A stretch of 64,000 bases of DNA from Phycisphaerae bacterium (GTDB lineage Bacteria; Planctomycetota; Phycisphaerae; UBA1845; PWPN01). Below, one piece after another: positions 53,654-61,314 of this stretch; position 1 is the stretch's first letter, and each line of letters begins with the position of its first letter. The notes under the pieces are model-generated. The model made no database searches and was not told the origin of the DNA. It saw only the letters and a list, made by a program, of their open reading frames with translations. The position numbers were made by a program, and so were the translations under genes. Location: the NCBI GenBank assembly GCA_030372985.1, contig JAUCQB010000254.1:1-64000 (forward strand), written 5' to 3'.

Positions 53654-56269
53654 TCATTTCTTCCAGTTGGCGATATCGTCGTCGGTGCCGTCGTTGCCGT
53701 CGGCTCCGATGCTCCAGAGATCGTAGGTGTCGCGGTTGTGTTCGCCCGGTGAGAGGTACATCAAACGATGACCCCAAGGGTCCTTGAGCGTGTCGGCGCT
53801 GGTGACGTACGGCCCTCTCCACTTCTCGGCGTCGGCTTCGTTCTCGGGCTGCTCGACGAGCTCATCCAGCTTGCCGGGGTACCGCCCGACGTGCATCTTG
53901 AACAGTTCCAACGCCGCGGCCAGGGTTCCCTCGCGATTGACCGCCCGGCGTGCGGCCGCGGCTTTCTGGTCCGATGTTGTCTCCGCCGCCTCCTCGCCGG
54001 GCTCCTCCATCTCGCGGCCGAGTCGGCGGTAAGTATCCTCAAGGGCCTTGCGAAAACTGCTCATGCTCATGAACTCGACATGGCTGTCGGCGAAGAGGAC
54101 GTTGGTCCCTTCGTTATCGTGGTTCTCGGGGTTTTCGTAGGCAATGACGTTGCGCTGGTCAACCTCCGTCGACTGGCCGGAGATGTAGATATACGAGCTG
54201 GTCGCGTCAGATTCGTCCAGCGGCGAGCGAAGCGTTTGTTCGCTGATGGCACCGCTGTCAACCAGCGTCTGCAGATCGGGCGGGAACTTGTCGTCGTTCT
54301 CCGTCGCGTAGGTGTAGAGGGCCACGCCGATGCTGCGGAGATTGGCGGCGCTGACCGTGCGTTTGGCCATTCCACGGGCCCTGGCCAGCGACGGCAACAG
54401 GATGGCCGCGCCCAGCGGAATCGCGAAGCCGCCTTCACCAATGGCCGGCACCGGAACCGGCAGCGCCCCGTGCGAGACGGTCAGCGCGCCGTCCGCGCTG
54501 ACCGTGGAGACGGACACGTTGCCGAACATGTGGCGGGTGACGGTGTGGGCCGACGGCAACATGCCGATCTCGAGAGGGATGTCTTCCTTCTGCAGCATGG
54601 CGGCGGCCACCTGCCAGATCGGCAGCGCGAATGAGTACAACTGGAGCATACCGGACTTGGTGTCCACATAGTTGACCGAGTAGGCCTCCTTGGGCAGCAG
54701 GCTGCGGCCGCGCTGATAATCCGGGTTGTCCAGCAGCGACGCCCCGCGATTCATCAGGTGGTCCAGCTCCATCCGCACCATCTGCGGGTAGAGAGCCATG
54801 ATCCAGCGGCCCTGACACTCCGCCCAGGCCGGGGCGATCGGCAAGGGCACGCCGCTGATGTCGAAGTATTCGATGGTCTGCCCGCGATATGTCTCGGTGG
54901 TCACCTTCGCCGAGCCGCCGCCGCCCATCTCTTCGGCAATAACTGCCGTGATGTTGCGCATCGCTTTGCGAAGCTCGTTATTCGGTTTGACCTTGGCCAC
55001 CACTACCATGCCGCTGATCCAGATCCCGCCGAACTCGGGAGAATCGAAGATCGCCCAGTTGTCCTCGAACGCGCCGAGAATATCTTTCTCAATGCTCAGC
55101 CCGAGGCGTCTCTCCGCCTGTTCCACCGCATCGAGGATCTCTTCTTCGCCGTTCGGAACGACGGACGTCAGGACACCCATGAGCGACCGGTAGGTCGCGG
55201 CGGCGTCCCAGTTGGTCACCGTGGCCCAGCGGACGTTCTTCGGAACTACCCCGATGTCATCCTTGATCAGAGCCTTTCGGCTGATCAGCGGATTGCTGCT
55301 GGCGGCGGCACCGGGCAGGTGGACAAACATCGTGGTCTTGAAGCCGCCGGCCTCGGGCGCGATGGTGATGGACAGTGACTCACAGGCGTCGGCGCCCACC
55401 TGTTGAAGGAAGCGATCGACGGCGCCCGGCTCGGTGAAGAACGGCAGGCCGGTGGCCGCGAGCATCGGCTGGAAGTCCTTGACGACCTGAACGGCACCCT
55501 TGAGGTCGAGGAAGAAGAACGGCGACTCCTGACTGCTGCCTGCGTGCTTCAGGGCGGCGGCGAATCGCGGACTGCGGGTCAGCGAGTTCTCCAGCGTGCC
55601 CAGGGCCAGGTGTTCCGTGGCTTTGGCGCCCACCGAGATGATGAAGAATTCCCGCGCCGTGCCCCAGCGCAGCGGGATCGGGAACCCGGCGACGGTCTTG
55701 AACTTCATCTCGCCGACCGCGACCTCTTCCGCCGAGTCGGGACCTATCCCGGCCAAGGTCAGGAGTCTTTCGGTCATGTCGACCAATTTGGTCGAGTCCT
55801 TGCCGGCGCGAACGATGACGGCCGCGTCGAATTGCGGTCCGGCCTCGCCCACACCGGCGCCGACCAGGGCCACCGCCGTCGGATGGCGCCAGACCATGGC
55901 CAGCAGGGCCTTCACCGGCTCGAAGATCTGCTCGGCCTTCTCGTCGCCGATCTCGGCGGTGATCTGGTCTTCGATGGCCGGCCAGATGTCCTTCCACCAG
56001 GTGGCTCTCAACTGCTGCCATTCGGGTTCCTTGAGCAGTTTGGCCAGTTCGGTGTCCCCGGCGGCCTTCGCGAAAACGTCGATGCCCGGCCAGCCCTTGT
56101 ACAGCAGCGTTCCGGCCGGCAGCAGGTCGGACAGTGCCGAGCCGCTGATCGCCGGCGTGCCCTGCGCGGTCGGCGCGGAGGTGGTACTCGTCTCCTCGGC
56201 CGACCAGGCGGGCAGGAAGGTCAGTAACATGATTGTCAGCATCCAGCGAGATGTTTTCGAAGTCATCAT
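53654..56269 (-). CDS. Chimeric exported protein with internal pseudopilin-like helix and GspG-like tail
   Basis: An 871-residue protein with a signal peptide (WMLTIMLLTFLPAWSAEE). Residues about 40-600 form an extracytoplasmic domain common in Planctomycetota (unidentified). Around residues 612-645 there is a pilin-like N-terminal helix pattern without a leader peptide (FAIPLGAAILLPSLARARGMAK, then RTVSAANLRSIG). It is followed by an H-X9-DG-like end (NVLFADSHVEFM, about 723), and the last 95 residues resemble the GspG/T2S pseudopilin tail (AAALELFKMHVGRYPGKLDEL, DPWGHRLMYLSPG, GNDGTDDDIANWKK). The order of domains is unusual and its role is unknown. Confidence 0.75.
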   Translation of the reverse strand: MMTSKTSRWMLTIMLLTFLPAWSAEETSTTSAPTAQGTPAISGSALSDLLPAGTLLYKGWPGIDVFAKAAGDTELAKLLKEPEWQQLRATWWKDIWPAIEDQITAEIGDEKAEQIFEPVKALLAMVWRHPTAVALVGAGVGEAGPQFDAAVIVRAGKDSTKLVDMTERLLTLAGIGPDSAEEVAVGEMKFKTVAGFPIPLRWGTAREFFIISVGAKATEHLALGTLENSLTRSPRFAAALKHAGSSQESPFFFLDLKGAVQVVKDFQPMLAATGLPFFTEPGAVDRFLQQVGADACESLSITIAPEAGGFKTTMFVHLPGAAASSNPLISRKALIKDDIGVVPKNVRWATVTNWDAAATYRSLMGVLTSVVPNGEEEILDAVEQAERRLGLSIEKDILGAFEDNWAIFDSPEFGGIWISGMVVVAKVKPNNELRKAMRNITAVIAEEMGGGGSAKVTTETYRGQTIEYFDISGVPLPIAPAWAECQGRWIMALYPQMVRMELDHLMNRGASLLDNPDYQRGRSLLPKEAYSVNYVDTKSGMLQLYSFALPIWQVAAAMLQKEDIPLEIGMLPSAHTVTRHMFGNVSVSTVSADGALTVSHGALPVPVPAIGEGGFAIPLGAAILLPSLARARGMAKRTVSAANLRSIGVALYTYATENDDKFPPDLQTLVDSGAISEQTLRSPLDESDATSSYIYISGQSTEVDQRNVIAYENPENHDNEGTNVLFADSHVEFMSMSSFRKALEDTYRRLGREMEEPGEEAAETTSDQKAAAARRAVNREGTLAAALELFKMHVGRYPGKLDELVEQPENEADAEKWRGPYVTSADTLKDPWGHRLMYLSPGEHNRDTYDLWSIGADGNDGTDDDIANWKK

Positions 56270-56314
56270 CGATCGTCCTTTCCGCGGATTCCCGTTCCGC
56301 CTCGCATGATCCGT

Positions 56315-56734
56315 TCAGCCGTGAATGCGACGGCTCGCTTCGTCGGCCTCCCCTGGGTTTTCGTGCGGCAGCGCCAGCATCATAATGCCCCTTTGTGTTA
56401 GAGTCCGCAAGTATGCGAGCATGGCCGCTTCCGCCTGCCGCTGCTGCATGCCGTGAGTGGATGCGAGACGCTCGATCATCGTCATGATCGTCGTCTGCCC
56501 GTCTATCATCCGCCAAGTTTCGACACCGACCGCGTCGAGTTGGTACCGCCGGACGATCGGGTCGTTGCGGCCGCCGCTCAGCCAGCGAAACAGGCGGCTC
56601 CTGGGCAGCGACACGGTCAATTCGAGCCCGCCTCCGTCGATTTCCTTCTCGGTGATGTTGGGGTTTCGCAGCGGCCGGGCGGCCAGAAGCATCTCCCTGC
56701 TTGGCCCAGGGTCTTTTTTCCGCCGCCGGCCCAT
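56315..56734 (-). CDS. PqqD-like peptide-chaperone fold protein
   Basis: A 139-residue protein with a Lys/Arg-rich start and a PqqD-type winged helix (RRYQLDAVGVETWRMIDGQTT, then TMIERLASTHGMQQRQAEAAMLAYLRTLTQRGIMML). PqqD proteins bind precursor peptides for radical SAM enzymes. Here no peptide gene or maturase adjoins it; it lies between the DHH gene and the chimeric pseudopilin-like gene. ATG 56734 is preferred, with the GGAGG at the end of the DHH gene as ribosome site. The function is uncertain. Confidence 0.7.
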   Translation of the reverse strand: MGRRRKKDPGPSREMLLAARPLRNPNITEKEIDGGGLELTVSLPRSRLFRWLSGGRNDPIVRRYQLDAVGVETWRMIDGQTTIMTMIERLASTHGMQQRQAEAAMLAYLRTLTQRGIMMLALPHENPGEADEASRRIHG

Positions 56735-56740
56735 CACCGT

Positions 56741-57811
56741 CTAGCCTCCGCCCATGGCCGCGACGATTCGCTCCGTCACGCGACGCCGGGCTTCTTCCAG
56801 GGTTCCGGCCAGTCGCGCTCCGGCCGCCCGGCGGTGCCCGCCCCCGCCGAAATGCTCGGCGATCGCCGCCACATCGATGTCACGCCCGCATACCTCGGGC
56901 GACTTGCTTCGAAAACTCGCTCGGATCTCGCCCGTGCCCGCATCGACCAGCAGCACGGAGACAATAACCCGCTCGGCCGACATCGGCTCGTTGACCAGGT
57001 CTTCCGTCTCTGCCTTGGACGCGCCGGACCGACCGAACATTTCAGGAGTAATGTGCGTGATCGCCGCCGTATCGCCGGCATGCAAGGTAAGCGTGGCCAG
57101 CATCTCGGTCATCAGTCGGACGCGCGACAGGGGAAAGGACCCGTACAGCCTGCTGTAGAGGACGTCCGGCTTGACACCCAGGTCGATCAGATCGGCCGCT
57201 GTCTGCATGGCTCGGGCGTCAGTATTCGAGTGCCGGAACCAGCCGGTGTCGGTCGAAAGACCAGTGAACAAGGCCTCGGCCGACGCGGGATCCAGCGCCC
57301 AGCCCATCGCGTCGCACCAGGCGTGCAGAATCTGGCACGTGGCGGGCGCCGAAGGGTCGATCAGGTCGAGGTCGTCACGGCGGCCTTGAGAAAGACCATC
57401 GGCTGCGGCATGGTGGTCGACCACAATCCGGGGCAGCGTACTGGCCCGCAGGTAATCGGCCACCGGTTTGAGCTGAGCCCAGCTATTGGTGTCGAGGATC
57501 AGGATCCCGTCGAAGCCGGCATCAATCGCTCCAGGATCGTCGTCTTGCCAGCGACGGAAGACTGTTTGTGCATCGAGCTGGGTGCCATGCCCACGGCTTT
57601 GCGTGGGCATGTGATCGAGGAACGCGTACCGACTGGGCAACTCGTCGTAGACGAATGCTATCGCCTCACGGCCGGCGGCTTCGATCACCCGTTTGATGGC
57701 CGCCATCGCCCCAAGGGCGTCACCGTCCGGCCGGTCGTGGGCCAGGATCATCGTCCGCTTCCAGCCCGCCAGACGACGTCCGGCCTCCTCGAATCCTTCT
57801 CGGTTGATCAT
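56741..57811 (-). CDS. DHH/DHHA1 phosphoesterase (NrnA-like), with an internal repeat
   Basis: A 356-residue nuclease/phosphoesterase. Mn-binding motifs are ILAHDRPDGDALGA, ILDTNSW, IVVDHHAAAD (the DHH) and LSTDTGWFRHSN. The DHHA1 domain has the substrate motif FGGGGHRRAAGARL. NrnA degrades short oligonucleotides and 3'-phosphoadenosine phosphate. At about residues 68-79 the residues HMPTQSRGHGTQL are encoded by a palindromic repeat (57581-57615) also found intergenically at 13290-13324. ATG 57811 has AGGTGA upstream. It is directly followed by the PqqD-like gene. Confidence 0.93.
   Translation of the reverse strand: MINREGFEEAGRRLAGWKRTMILAHDRPDGDALGAMAAIKRVIEAAGREAIAFVYDELPSRYAFLDHMPTQSRGHGTQLDAQTVFRRWQDDDPGAIDAGFDGILILDTNSWAQLKPVADYLRASTLPRIVVDHHAAADGLSQGRRDDLDLIDPSAPATCQILHAWCDAMGWALDPASAEALFTGLSTDTGWFRHSNTDARAMQTAADLIDLGVKPDVLYSRLYGSFPLSRVRLMTEMLATLTLHAGDTAAITHITPEMFGRSGASKAETEDLVNEPMSAERVIVSVLLVDAGTGEIRASFRSKSPEVCGRDIDVAAIAEHFGGGGHRRAAGARLAGTLEEARRRVTERIVAAMGGG
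57581..57615. repeat. GCCCACG-family palindrome inside the DHH gene
   Basis: The element GGTGCCATGCCCACGG plus CTTTGCGTGGGCATGTGAT matches the reverse complement of 13290-13324 with three mismatches. The frame stays open across it. Confidence 0.85.
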
Positions 57812-58010
57812 CACTCACCTGGAGCGGTCATCGCAATGACCGTTTTCCCGGTCCCGGGGGACCGAAGGGAGCCGTTGTCTCCTCACAAAGACCAGCGCCG
57901 CGATTCGGTCAATCGGGCCAATTCTGCCGCTTCCGACGACACCTCATATAGGAGATAATACCACGGCCAGCCTTTTCGGCTCAGTCCGTCATGCAAACGA
58001 GGTCTTTCGG

Positions 58011-58493
58011 ATGCCCGAACCCTACACGGTGCTGTTTCTTTGTACCGGCAATAGCTGCCGGTCCCAGATGGCAGAGGCCTTGCTCCGCCATTTGGGCGGG
58101 GACAGGTTCCGGGTTATCAGCGCCGGCAGCCACCCGGCCGGTTTCGTCCATGGTCTGGCCCTCGAAACCCTGCAGCACATGGGCGTCTCAGCCATTGGCC
58201 TCTATTCCAAGAGCTGGGACGAGTTTGCCGCAACTCCGATCGACATTGTCCTGACGCTCTGCGACCATGCCGCCGGTCAGACCTGTCCGGCCTTCCCCGG
58301 GCCGGCCGTCCGGGCTCACTGGTCCTTGCCCGACCCTGCCTTTGTCGAGGGCACCGACGAACAGCGCTTGGCGTTCGCCCTGCAGGTCGCCGGCCGGCTC
58401 CGGGGCTGGATCGAAAAGCTCATCGGCCTGCCGATCGACAGATTCTCACCTCAGCAGTTGCGGGCCGAACTCGAACGAATTCCTAGGCCCTGA
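58011..58493 (+). CDS. Low-molecular-weight phosphatase/arsenate reductase family protein
   Basis: A 160-residue protein with the CX5R phosphate loop CTGNSCRS (Cys11 to Arg17) at its start. Cys84 (LTLCDHAAG) and Cys92 (TCPAFPG) sit where thioredoxin-coupled ArsC has its relay cysteines, and ALPD-like text occurs as HWSLPDPAFVEG. This points to arsenate reductase rather than a plain tyrosine phosphatase. No ArsR regulator or arsenite pump is adjacent. ATG 58011 is the natural start. Confidence 0.88.
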   Translation: MPEPYTVLFLCTGNSCRSQMAEALLRHLGGDRFRVISAGSHPAGFVHGLALETLQHMGVSAIGLYSKSWDEFAATPIDIVLTLCDHAAGQTCPAFPGPAVRAHWSLPDPAFVEGTDEQRLAFALQVAGRLRGWIEKLIGLPIDRFSPQQLRAELERIPRP

Positions 58494-58776
58494 CGGTTCC
58501 GCGTCACACGTCTGGTCCCATTGCTGGAGAGGTTTTAACGTTGTCGGGGTGTCGGAACGCGCGCAAAGAAGGCGGGGTACGGTCGGAGCCACCCAAGGTG
58601 GCGGAGACCTGCCGCTCGCGGCTGACGCTCGGGATCCTCTCGGGCACACCGAACAGCACGCTGGCAACAGCCTGAAAAACGGTTACCATGTGCCACGACC
58701 GATCAAATCGGCCGGAGGTTAGCGGTAATCCTCGGGCCGGACACGCCGTCTTGTTGACAGTTGAAGGAGAACACGC
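58494..58776. other. Intergenic gap before the permease gene
   Basis: A 283-base gap with no supported gene. It contains a small hairpin GCCACCC/GGTGGC. I see no clear purine or other riboswitch fold. Confidence 0.4.
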
Positions 58777-60162
58777 ATGGCGAACGGAACACTTCCTGCT
58801 TATCTGGCGTCAGCCAAACCAAATCCAACGACCAACCGAGGGCCGTGGTGGACCAACACCGCCCCGGCGTACTTCGGCATCTTCACGTGGATCGCTTTCT
58901 ACGACAAACTCGGAACCTCCTTCAAATACGGCGGTCTCGATGCCGCTCTGGGCGGGCTGGTTATCGCCGCCGTCATTTGCCACTTCCTATACCACTATGT
59001 CTTTGGGCTCCTGGGGATGCGCACGGGCTACCCCCTGTATGTCGTAGGCAGCTCGACTTTTGGCACCAAGGGCGGTTTCCTATTTCCGGGCATCTTCATG
59101 GGCCTGCTGCAGATCGGCTGGTACAGCGTGGGAACGTTCTACGCCACCAAGCTCATGCTGGGCGCGTTCAACGTGAAGGCCCTCACCGTGTTGGACCCCG
59201 AGGTGGCCAATCGGGGATTCAGTCTGCTGTTCCTCATCGTGGCCATCGCGTGGGGCTATATATTTGCTCTTTTCGGTGCCTTCGGGATCAAGTATGTGGC
59301 CAAGATGTCGTCCTACCTCCCCTGGGTGGCCGTGGCCATGTTGGTAATCGCCGCCGTGTGTGGCCTGCCTCAGATCGGGAAGATCCAGGTCGCGAAAGCA
59401 GGCCCGGGCTCGCTGGCTGCCGCTTGTCTGGTCATTCAGATGGTGATCGGTTTCTTTGCCACTGCCGGGGCCGCCGGTGTGGATTTCGGCACCAACAGCC
59501 GCGATGCCAATGATGTCAACATGGGCGGACTCACGGGCATCACCATGGGGATCGTGCTGACCGGCGGACTGGCCTTGGTCGCCGTGGCCGGCGCCCAGGG
59601 GCTTGAGCCCTCGGGCGAACCGACCATGTTTGCCTCCCTTCCCGTGGTCAGCCCCGGTCTGGCCAAGATCATGCTCCTGCTCTTTGCCATCGGTTCGATG
59701 GCCCCGTCGTGCTTCTGCTCCAGCATCATCGGCAACAGTCTCTCGACCATGATTCCATCAATAGGCCGCGTGCCGCTGACCCTGGGCGGAGCGACGATCG
59801 GTATCATCCTGGCTGCCACCGGTGTCGCGGGTAACCTGGAGTCGTTCTTCGGCCTGATTGGGGCGTCTTTCGGTCCGATCTGCGGAGCAATCCTGGCGGA
59901 CTACTTCCTGTCCGGCAGGAAGTGGGCCGGCCCGCGTGGGGGCGTGAGCATCGCAGGTTACGCGGCGTGGGTTATCGGCTTCCTGGTCGGCATCTCCAAC
60001 AACGGGATGGTCACCAAGCTCCTGAACAGGGAGCTTCTGCCCGACTGGCACCCGACTGCGCTCTATTCGCTCATCGTTGGTTTCGTGGTCTACGCGATCC
60101 TGGCCAAGGCCGGTTTGCAGGGTAAGACGGTCGCCTACCCGGGCGCCGATACATCCAAGTAA
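58777..60162 (+). CDS. NCS1-family cytosine/purine permease
   Basis: A 461-residue membrane transporter with about 12 helices. Conserved pieces include PWWTNTAPAYFGIFTWIAF, LGMRTGYPLYVVGSSTFG, DFGTNSRDANDVNMGGLTG and LIGASFGPICGAILADYFL. NCS1 proteins import nucleobases, hydantoins or vitamins by proton or sodium symport. The second motif is close to CodB-type transporters, so a pyrimidine or purine is the best guess. GGAGAA precedes ATG 58777. No deaminase gene is adjacent. Confidence 0.9.
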   Translation: MANGTLPAYLASAKPNPTTNRGPWWTNTAPAYFGIFTWIAFYDKLGTSFKYGGLDAALGGLVIAAVICHFLYHYVFGLLGMRTGYPLYVVGSSTFGTKGGFLFPGIFMGLLQIGWYSVGTFYATKLMLGAFNVKALTVLDPEVANRGFSLLFLIVAIAWGYIFALFGAFGIKYVAKMSSYLPWVAVAMLVIAAVCGLPQIGKIQVAKAGPGSLAAACLVIQMVIGFFATAGAAGVDFGTNSRDANDVNMGGLTGITMGIVLTGGLALVAVAGAQGLEPSGEPTMFASLPVVSPGLAKIMLLLFAIGSMAPSCFCSSIIGNSLSTMIPSIGRVPLTLGGATIGIILAATGVAGNLESFFGLIGASFGPICGAILADYFLSGRKWAGPRGGVSIAGYAAWVIGFLVGISNNGMVTKLLNRELLPDWHPTALYSLIVGFVVYAILAKAGLQGKTVAYPGADTSK

Positions 60163-60187
60163 TGCCTGGTCGATAGGGTCTTGAGAC

Positions 60188-60229
60188 AACGGGCGTGGGG
60201 CATCGTCATGGTGCCTCACACCCGATTCC
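60188..60229. repeat. GGGCGTGGG hairpin repeat, left copy
   Basis: A 42-base hairpin with arms beginning CGGGCGTGGGGCAT. It is related to 61091-61132 with seven differences, all transitions; the two enclose the MITE and the toxin-antitoxin genes. Confidence 0.8.
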
Positions 60230-60278
60230 TTTGGTCACAACCGGCTGCGCGCGCGATCTCGGAGTCCGACCACGATCT

Positions 60279-60430
60279 GTACGTGTTTAGCGTGCAAGAC
60301 AGCGGGTCAGGCACTTTTTGCCGTTTTCTTGTCGCCGACGAGTCCCGCCGGACTGAGCCAACCTCTCCAAATTGCATCGCGAACCGCATTTGGGCAAAAA
60401 GAGCCAGACCCCAGCACGCTAAACACGTAC
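60279..60430. mobile_element. 152-bp MITE with terminal inverted repeats and 8-bp target duplication
   Basis: The ends are a perfect 17-base inverted repeat: GTACGTGTTTAGCGTGC at 60279-60295 and its complement GCACGCTAAACACGTAC at 60414-60430. An inner repeat (GGGTCAGGCACTTTTTGCC at 60304-60322 against 60393-60411) has two mismatches. Directly outside, CACGATCT occurs on both sides (60271-60278 and 60431-60438), a perfect 8-base duplication. It encodes no protein, so it is a non-autonomous miniature element moved by a transposase elsewhere. It lies 127 bases before the toxin gene. Confidence 0.93.
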
Positions 60431-60557
60431 CACGATCTCATCGTGGTTTTCGGTGCCGGTTCCTTACGCGACTTGTGGGAGCTGTGGTGTAGATGGATAC
60501 AGATGTTGGCAGGAGATACCGATTCCGTGAGCAGCAGTGCTCCAGAGGTGCAGCCGA

Positions 60558-60857
60558 ATGGGCTTGAACTTCGAATGGGATGCCGCCAAGGCGCGGTCCA
60601 ACCGCCGAAAACACAAGGTGGCCTTTGAAGAGGCTGCCACGGTGTTTGGTGATCCGAGATCGCTGACGATTTACGATCCTGATCACTCGATCGTTGAAGA
60701 GCGTTTTGTTACAATGGGGTTGTCGGCAGCGGGGCGCGTACTTGTGGTTGTTCATACGGACCGCGGCGGGTGCATCCGGTTGATCCGTGCCCGCAAAGCG
60801 ACACAAAGGGAGCGAAGAGCGTATGAAGCGAAACGTGAAGACCCGTCGATCGGGTGA
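60558..60857 (+). CDS. brnT: BrnT-family ribonuclease toxin
   Basis: A 99-residue BrnT toxin of a type II toxin-antitoxin system. Key text is FEWDAAKARSNRRKHKVAFEEAATVF, then SIVEERFVTMGLSAAGRVLVVVHT and RLIRARKATQRERRAYEA shown in part. BrnT is a RelE-fold RNase that blocks translation when free. ATG 60558 follows GAGGTG; a longer frame to 60537 lacks support. The stop overlaps the start of the antitoxin gene, so the two are translationally coupled, and the toxin comes first as in brnTA. Confidence 0.92.
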   Translation: MGLNFEWDAAKARSNRRKHKVAFEEAATVFGDPRSLTIYDPDHSIVEERFVTMGLSAAGRVLVVVHTDRGGCIRLIRARKATQRERRAYEAKREDPSIG

Positions 60858-61056
60858 GATGCGAAGTCAGTACGATTTCACGAACGCCATCCGCGGCAAG
60901 TACGCGGCCGAATACGCACAGGGGACGAACCTGGTCGCCTTGTCCGATGAGGTCGCCCGCGTTTTTCCCGATTCCCATGCGGTCAACGAGGCCCTGCGCA
61001 CGCTGATTCGTCTTGGGACTGCCCGGCGAGCACGCTCCGCCAGAGGTGATCGCTGA
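60823..61056 (+). CDS. Antitoxin partner of BrnT (non-canonical BrnA-like)
   Basis: A 77-residue basic protein starting MKRNVKTRRSGEMRSQYDF, overlapping the end of brnT. The YDFTNAIRGKY phrase after a Lys/Arg-rich start recalls BrnA and related antitoxins; the C-terminal part ALSDEVARVFPDSHAVNEAL differs from the usual ribbon-helix-helix of BrnA and is a compact alpha-helical tail. ATG 60823 follows GGGAG. The function as the neutralising and DNA-binding partner is inferred from gene order and length. Confidence 0.85.
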   Translation: MKRNVKTRRSGEMRSQYDFTNAIRGKYAAEYAQGTNLVALSDEVARVFPDSHAVNEALRTLIRLGTARRARSARGDR

Positions 61057-61090
61057 CTGAGATGGCCGTAACACCTGCGGCTTGACCAAC

Positions 61091-61132
61091 AACGGGCGTG
61101 GGGCATCATCGCGGTGTCCCACGCCCGATTTC
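61091..61132. repeat. GGGCGTGGG hairpin repeat, right copy
   Basis: A 42-base hairpin with a perfect 10-base stem (CGGGCGTGGG/CCCACGCCCG), extendable through G-T pairs. It starts 35 bases after the antitoxin stop and is related to 60188-60229. Confidence 0.8.
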
Positions 61133-61180
61133 TTGACGAGCCCGCGCTTTTGCCTCGCCGGTTGGACCTGCACATTACCG

Positions 61181-61240
61181 AAAGACCGGGGGATGCCTTC
61201 GACAGGCTCAGGCCAGGAAACCCCTCGGCTCGTCAGGAAT
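61181..61240 (-). repeat. Dispersed palindromic repeat, copy 3 (inverted)
   Basis: Reverse complement of the 48481-48540 element with one mismatch over about 57 bases. It lies in the gap before aroB. Confidence 0.85.
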
Positions 61241-61314
61241 CGCGGTCGAAGACCGCTGCCATTCTGAAACCTGCTTGCCCGCCGAAGCCTTGGCGAAGGC
61301 GGGAACCCTGAACC

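Larger units (their letters stand above)
60163..60557. other. Gap between permease and toxin genes, with mobile element
   Basis: It holds a hairpin copy (60188-60229) and the MITE (60279-60430). No gene was found. Confidence 0.65.

Noticed and set aside
57825-57846. Terminator-like hairpin CGGTCAT-CGCA-ATGACCG with TTTT
   Set aside because: The T-run is on the plus strand, but no plus-strand gene ends here; probably a chance or repeat hairpin.
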